Origin: an uncultured Dorea sp.
Lineage (GTDB): Bacteria > Bacillota > Clostridia > Lachnospirales > Lachnospiraceae
Direction of reading: 5' to 3'
NCBI GenBank assembly: GCA_910585725.1
Contig: CAJUFA010000004.1
Span: 62,001-126,000, forward strand
DNA: 64,000 nucleotides
The notes under the pieces: model-generated
What the model was told of the DNA's origin: nothing
Databases searched by the model: none
Seen by the model: only the letters and a program-made list of their open reading frames with translations
Program-made: the position numbers and the translations under genes
In this document: positions 60,001 through 64,000 of the stretch, one piece after another
How positions within the stretch are numbered: the first letter of the stretch is position 1
Layout of the letters: every line of letters begins with the position of its first letter

Positions 60001-61020
60001 ATGGCAAACATCTTAATCACCGGAGGCGCCGGCTACATCGGCAGCCACACCGCTTTGGAACTTCTGAACCAGGGATATCAGGTGACTGTATACGACAACC
60101 TTTCCAATTCTTCTAAAGAATCTTTGAAAAGAGTCGAAGAACTCACCGGAAAAAAGGTTGCATTCTACGAAGGCGACGTCTGCGACGGCGCTTCGCTAAA
60201 AGAATTGTTCCAGAAGGAATCCATTGACGCCGTAATCCATTGCGCCGCGCTGAAGGCTGTCGGCGAATCCGTACAGAAGCCTTTGGAATACTATCAGAAC
60301 AATATTACCGGAACGCTGACGCTGATGAACGCTATGCGCGACGCCAATGTTAAGAGGATTGTCTTCAGTTCTTCCGCTACCGTATATGGAAGTCCGGAAG
60401 TGATGCCCATCACCGAAGACTGTCCGAAAGGCCAGTGCACCAACCCCTATGGCTGGACCAAATCAATGATGGAACAGATCATGACTGACTTACAGAAATC
60501 TGATCCGGAGTGGAACGTTATCCTGCTTCGCTACTTCAATCCGGTAGGCGCTCATGAGAGCGGACGTATCGGTGAAGATCCGAAGGGTATTCCAAATAAC
60601 CTGATGCCGTATATTTCCCAGGTTGCCGTCGGCAAATTAGCGAAATTAGGCGTGTTCGGCGATGATTACGATACTCCGGACGGAACCGGCGTCCGCGATT
60701 ATATCCATGTTGTGGACCTCGCAATAGGGCACGTGAAAGCGATCGACTATATCCTGACCAATCCGGGACTTGACGTGATCAATCTTGGTACAGGCGTCGG
60801 ATACTCCGTTCTCGATATGGTGAAAGCTTTCAGCAAGGCATGCGGCAAAGAGATCCCTTACGAAATCAAGCCAAGAAGAGCCGGAGACATCGCAATGTGC
60901 TACGCTGATCCTGCCAAAGCAGCAGACGTACTTGGATGGAAGGCAGAACGCGGACTGGATAAGATGTGCGAAGACACCTGGAGATGGCAGTCACAGAATC
61001 CCAAAGGCTTTGAAGAATAA
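60001..61020 (+). CDS. galE: UDP-glucose 4-epimerase
   Basis: GalE interconverts UDP-glucose and UDP-galactose using bound NAD. The sequence shows the Rossmann motif (ILITGGAGYIGSHTALEL), SSSATVYG with the catalytic Ser/Thr, the YxxxK pair in NPYGWTKSMMEQ and DYIHVVDLAIGH. At 339 aa it is standard length. AAAGGAGG precedes the ATG. It links to the alpha-galactoside locus functionally by completing galactose use or supplying UDP-Gal for surface glycans. Confidence 0.97.
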   Translation: MANILITGGAGYIGSHTALELLNQGYQVTVYDNLSNSSKESLKRVEELTGKKVAFYEGDVCDGASLKELFQKESIDAVIHCAALKAVGESVQKPLEYYQNNITGTLTLMNAMRDANVKRIVFSSSATVYGSPEVMPITEDCPKGQCTNPYGWTKSMMEQIMTDLQKSDPEWNVILLRYFNPVGAHESGRIGEDPKGIPNNLMPYISQVAVGKLAKLGVFGDDYDTPDGTGVRDYIHVVDLAIGHVKAIDYILTNPGLDVINLGTGVGYSVLDMVKAFSKACGKEIPYEIKPRRAGDIAMCYADPAKAADVLGWKAERGLDKMCEDTWRWQSQNPKGFEE

Positions 61021-61037
61021 TAAAGGAGAAATACAAT

Positions 61038-62279
61038 ATGCTCAGTAAAGATTTTCACGCGTCGAGAAGAAAATTATATGCTGACCTGTTAGAAGACGGA
61101 TCCATTGGGTTCGTCTTCTGCGGCAAAGAAAAAGAAGACCGGGGCGACATCATGCATCCTTTCACTCCCTACGCGAATTTCTACTATCTGACGGGTTTCA
61201 CAGAACCCAAGGCCGTACTGATGGTAACAAAGATCTCCGGGAATGTCCGGGAAGATCTCTTTATAGACCATCCTGACGAGAAAGCCAAGAGATGGCTCGG
61301 CCGATTTTATACCAAAGAAAGCGTAAAAGAGGAAACCGGTATCGAGAATGTCGAATACCTGGAAAAATTTGAAGAGTCTGTCCTTCTTTTCAGATCTCCC
61401 GGCCGTATCCGCCATGTCTATATCGATATCGCGAACTGGGAAGGCCCTCACGCCAGGAACGAAGCGCAGCAATTTGCCGCCCGCATTCAGAAGTATGACC
61501 CGACTCTCCGTCTTCACAACACATTCAACGATCTGGCGCTGATACGTCAGGTCAAGACGAAGGAAGAGATCGCCCTGCACAGAAAAGCCTGCGATATCAC
61601 CGCCAAAGGCGTAGAGAACATCCTTGCTCATCTGCGTCCCGGTATGTACGAGTATGAGATCGAAGCGCATTTTAACTATACGTTAAAATCCATGAACGCC
61701 CGTCATGCTTTCCCTACCATCGCGGCTTCCGGAATCAACGCATGCTGTATGCACTACGAGCGCAACGACTGTCAGATGCAGGACGGAAGTCTGATCCTTT
61801 TCGACCTGGGCGCCGAATGGGGATATTATGCTTCCGATATCAGCAGAACCTTCCCTGTAAACGGGAAATTTACCGAGGAACAGGCCGCTCTCTATAACGT
61901 AGTCTTAAAAGGGCTGGACGCTGCGATTGCCGCATCCAAGCCTGGAAAACCTAAGAATGAACTCCAGGACCTGAGCAAGTCTGTGATGGCGGAAGAATTG
62001 ATCCGGCTTGGATATATTGAAAAACCAGAAGAAATCTCCAGATACTATTTCCACGGATCCGGACACTATATCGGAATGTATGCCCACGACGTCGGCAACG
62101 ACAACGCGCCGCTTGAAGAAGATATGATGTTTACCTTAGAACCGGGATTGTATTTTGACGACTTAAAACTCGGCATTCGTATAGAGGATACATTGCTCGT
62201 GACAAAAGACGGCTGCGAGGTATTATCCGGAAGAATCCCTAAAACCATTGAAGAGATCGAAGCCTTCATGAGAAAATAA
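61038..62279 (+). CDS. pepP: Xaa-Pro aminopeptidase (M24B)
   Basis: The 413-aa enzyme removes N-terminal residues preceding proline. It has the N-terminal creatinase-like domain and the pita-bread catalytic domain; metal ligands are visible in ILFDLGAEWGYYASDISRTF (two Asp), in FHGSGHYIGMYAHDVG (His), and in FTLEPGLY and GIRIEDTLLV (Glu). AAAGGAG precedes the ATG. It follows galE by 17 bp and is probably co-transcribed with it. Confidence 0.95.
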   Translation: MLSKDFHASRRKLYADLLEDGSIGFVFCGKEKEDRGDIMHPFTPYANFYYLTGFTEPKAVLMVTKISGNVREDLFIDHPDEKAKRWLGRFYTKESVKEETGIENVEYLEKFEESVLLFRSPGRIRHVYIDIANWEGPHARNEAQQFAARIQKYDPTLRLHNTFNDLALIRQVKTKEEIALHRKACDITAKGVENILAHLRPGMYEYEIEAHFNYTLKSMNARHAFPTIAASGINACCMHYERNDCQMQDGSLILFDLGAEWGYYASDISRTFPVNGKFTEEQAALYNVVLKGLDAAIAASKPGKPKNELQDLSKSVMAEELIRLGYIEKPEEISRYYFHGSGHYIGMYAHDVGNDNAPLEEDMMFTLEPGLYFDDLKLGIRIEDTLLVTKDGCEVLSGRIPKTIEEIEAFMRK

Positions 62280-62296
62280 ACGTAAACAGATAAAAA

Positions 62297-62336
62297 GACT
62301 ATTGCCGAACTACTTCATTCTGCAATAGTCTCTTTA
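62297..62336. terminator. Bidirectional terminator between pepP and rubredoxin
   Basis: GACTATTGC (62297-62305) and GCAATAGTC (62322-62330) form a perfect 9-bp stem, with TCTTTATTT on the right and AAAAA on the left (TTTTTATC on the minus strand). Confidence 0.85.
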
Positions 62337-62348
62337 TTTACTTAAATC

Positions 62349-62510
62349 TTAATCTTCCGGTACAAATACTTCTTTTCCCATTCCGCAAATCGGACATACC
62401 CAGTCTTCCGGAATATCCTCAAAAGCTGTTCCCGGCTCGATTCCGTTATCCGGATCGCCAACTGCCGGATCATATTCATATCCGCATGGTTCACATACAT
62501 ATTTCTTCAT
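62349..62510 (-). CDS. Rubredoxin
   Basis: A 53-aa protein starting MKKYVCEPCGYEYDPAVGDP, with the two CxxC iron ligands (CEPC and CPIC) and the conserved GIEPGTAFEDIPEDWVCP segment. Rubredoxins carry single electrons, in anaerobes often to oxygen- or peroxide-scavenging enzymes. AGGTG precedes the ATG by seven bases. It stands alone on the minus strand beyond the bidirectional terminator. Confidence 0.97.
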   Translation of the reverse strand: MKKYVCEPCGYEYDPAVGDPDNGIEPGTAFEDIPEDWVCPICGMGKEVFVPED

Positions 62511-62610
62511 TTTAAATCACCTGATCCTTTCTATATTCTTTCATCAACTTTCTTATTATATACCAATTATCATAAAAATTCTATAGGATCCGATATTCTT
62601 TTGAATAAGT

Positions 62611-63339
62611 TTATCTCACCTGAATCTGTCCCAGTACTTCTCCGATGGGCGCCGCGACCGTAAGTTCCGCTCCGACCTCTCTCGCCGTCGCGCTCTTATT
62701 GATCACCACCAGATGTTTCCCGCGGAAATAATCAATAAACCCTGCCGCCGGATAGACGATCAACGACGTCCCTCCGATGATCAGCGTATCTGCCCGGCTG
62801 ATCGCCCGGATACTCTCCTCTATCACATGGGAATCAAGTCCTTCTTCATACAATACTACATCCGGCTTAATTCTGCCGCCGCATCTGCATTCAGGGATTC
62901 CTTCAGAATGCTTCACATAATCGGCGTCATAGAACTCTCCGCATTTCTGACAGTAATTGCGGTGGATGCTTCCGTGCAGCTCCAGCACATTCCTGCTTCC
63001 CGCCGCCTGATGAAGTCCGTCGATATTCTGAGTGATCACTGCCGAGAGTTTCCCTGCCTCTTCAAGTTCTGCCAGCTTCAGATGCGCCGGATTCGGCTTT
63101 GCATCCAGGAACATCATCTTCTCTTTATAGAACTCATAGAACCCTTCCGTATTCCGCATGAAGAAACTATGGCTTACGATCTGTTCCGGCGAATACTTAT
63201 ACTTCTGTTGATACAGCCCGTCCGCACTTCGGAAATCCGGTATGCTACTCTCTGTAGACACTCCGGCTCCGCCAAAGAACACGATATTGGCGCTGTCATC
63301 GATAATCTCCTGCAGCTTCTTTACTTCTTCCTCATACAT
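62611..63339 (-). CDS. cobB: Sir2-family NAD-dependent protein deacylase (CobB)
   Basis: The 242-aa sirtuin has the NAD-binding start FFGGAGVSTESSIPDFRS, the catalytic TQNIDGLHQAAGS with the nearby His in LELHGS, and a zinc site formed by CQKCG and CRCGG. The Tyr/Arg pair of desuccinylases (YxxR) is not obvious in the substrate loop (GLYQQKYKYS), so deacetylation is more likely than desuccinylation. AAGGG precedes the ATG. Confidence 0.95.
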   Translation of the reverse strand: MYEEEVKKLQEIIDDSANIVFFGGAGVSTESSIPDFRSADGLYQQKYKYSPEQIVSHSFFMRNTEGFYEFYKEKMMFLDAKPNPAHLKLAELEEAGKLSAVITQNIDGLHQAAGSRNVLELHGSIHRNYCQKCGEFYDADYVKHSEGIPECRCGGRIKPDVVLYEEGLDSHVIEESIRAISRADTLIIGGTSLIVYPAAGFIDYFRGKHLVVINKSATAREVGAELTVAAPIGEVLGQIQVR

Positions 63340-63387
63340 GTTTTTCCCTTCTTTCTACTTATTTATTCTATTATCCGACATGAGCTG

Positions 63388-64000
63388 TTAATTATTTTCT
63401 ATCCACTCCGTCACCTCGTCCAGACTGTCGAACTGCGCCGTAATTCCTTCCTTCACTTCTTCCGGCACCACGATAAGATCCGGTATATGGATAATATATC
63501 CGCCCGCCGCTTTCCCGGCTTCCACCCCTGCAATACTGTCTTCCAGCACCAGACACTCCTGTATCGGAACGCCGAGCTCCTTCGCCGCTTTCAGGAAAAT
63601 ATCCGGATACGGCTTGCTTCTCTCCACCATATCTCCAAAGATAAACGCATCGAAATACCTCTTTACTCCGGCCCGCTCAAGCATCGTATCGGCAAGCTTA
63701 CGTTCTGTCGACGTCGCCACTGCCATTTTAATTTCCTGCCCTTCAAGGTAATCCAGTAGTCTCAGCAAACCTTTCTTAAGCGGCACGCCTTCCCGCTCTA
63801 TATACTCATACTGCAGTTTCTGCCTGCGTTCCCTGCAACTGTCGTATTCAAAATCCGCCCCATACCGCTCCAGAAATAATTCACGGATCGCCGCAGGATT
63901 CCTTCCGCGGAAACTGTCTATAAATTCCGCCGGTATCTCCGTTCCAAACTCATCTCCCGCCTGTTTCCAAAAAAAGGACGACAGACGTTCTGTATCGAAC
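63388..64000 (-). CDS. HAD-superfamily phosphatase (beta-PGM-like), cut by the window edge
   Basis: The visible ~200 codons read through to the right edge; the N-terminal end lies outside. Reading from the edge, FDTERLSSFFWKQAG is just after the missing catalytic DxD, followed by the alpha-helical cap (FRGRNPAAIRELFLERYG), motif II (MAVATSTERKL), motif III lysine (RSKPYPDIFLKAA) and motif IV (CLVLEDSIAGVEAGKAAG). A GTG at 63786 lies inside the gene and is not its start. This matches subfamily IA enzymes such as beta-phosphoglucomutase or small sugar-phosphate phosphatases; the substrate cannot be told. Confidence 0.9.
   Translation of the reverse strand, partial: FDTERLSSFFWKQAGDEFGTEIPAEFIDSFRGRNPAAIRELFLERYGADFEYDSCRERRQKLQYEYIEREGVPLKKGLLRLLDYLEGQEIKMAVATSTERKLADTMLERAGVKRYFDAFIFGDMVERSKPYPDIFLKAAKELGVPIQECLVLEDSIAGVEAGKAAGGYIIHIPDLIVVPEEVKEGITAQFDSLDEVTEWIENN

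Noticed and set aside
62713..63759. A 348-codon open frame on the plus strand across the Sir2 and HAD genes
   Set aside because: It spans two real convergently absent genes and their spacer, has no motif, and is explained by codon bias of the minus-strand genes.
1..64000. tRNA, rRNA, CRISPR, transposase, integrase, phage genes and common riboswitches
   Set aside because: None recognised by eye. Structured RNAs need a covariance search; a hit in a gap such as 19040-19350, 33129-33857 or 35422-35823 would change this.

Overview
The window looks like a chromosomal segment of a gut-type Lachnospiraceae (Clostridia). The evidence is the AGGAGG-type ribosome sites, TTGACA/TATAAT promoters, family content typical of that group (DUF5721, DUF4358, DHHW, EFR1-type ferredoxin, a domain-permuted GH3), an anaerobic rubredoxin and a bacterial microcompartment locus. 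Species assignment is not possible from sequence reading alone. No rRNA, tRNA, CRISPR array, transposase, integrase or phage gene was seen.

Layout. 1-3140: promoter-proximal end of a bacterial microcompartment (BMC) operon (two BMC-H shell proteins, an EutT-like protein, EutJ) running off the left edge, with a divergent YheO/DauR-type regulator. 3165-6540: a hybrid histidine kinase with its own promoter, 5' inverted repeat and terminator. 6537-14741: one long leftward operon from a near-consensus promoter: an acyl/O-acetyl transfer cassette (SGNH hydrolase, DUF4358, MBOAT, DHHW), then rluF-like, ligA and clpX with overlapping or tightly spaced genes. 14760-17540: DUF5721 protein and a chemoreceptor. 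17570-21030: GH4 glycosidase, a HAM1/RdgB-like protein and an AraC regulator. 21024-23360: htpG under a perfect CIRCE operator. 23500-26740: XRE-TPR regulator and an ABC exporter. 26880-33130: alpha-galactoside locus (AraC regulator, GH36, CUT1 ABC importer). 33130-35800: an AT-rich patch with a 3'-truncated clpP facing an MFS transporter whose last codons are read from the antisense of clpP. 35820-39260: rhodanese plus CoA-disulfide-reductase-like protein, an acetamidase/formamidase, and a hypothetical. 39420-41330: ABC-2 permease with a DUF5937/ArsR regulator. 41340-45780: LolD-type ATPase with a giant FtsX permease. 45830-47305: a PurF-like protein without its glutaminase nucleophile. 47430-51690: OmpR-type two-component system co-transcribed with a domain-permuted GH3. 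51908-57650: five-gene ABC/GHKL/CPBP/LytTR signalling-transport operon. 57770-59735: radical SAM, small XRE regulator, EFR1 ferredoxin. 59910-64000: galE-pepP, rubredoxin, Sir2 deacylase and a HAD phosphatase cut by the window edge.

Functionally, two themes dominate: plant or host glycan use (GH4, GH36 with its importer, GH3 with a two-component system, galE) and envelope sensing or remodelling (O-acyl transfer cassette, FtsX-type ABC system, GHKL/LytTR/ABC operon, two ABC-2 exporters). The observations most worth follow-up are the cysteine-less PurF paralogue, the CIRCE-controlled htpG, the clpP/MFS junction and the GHKL-CPBP-ABC operon that has no visible peptide signal.
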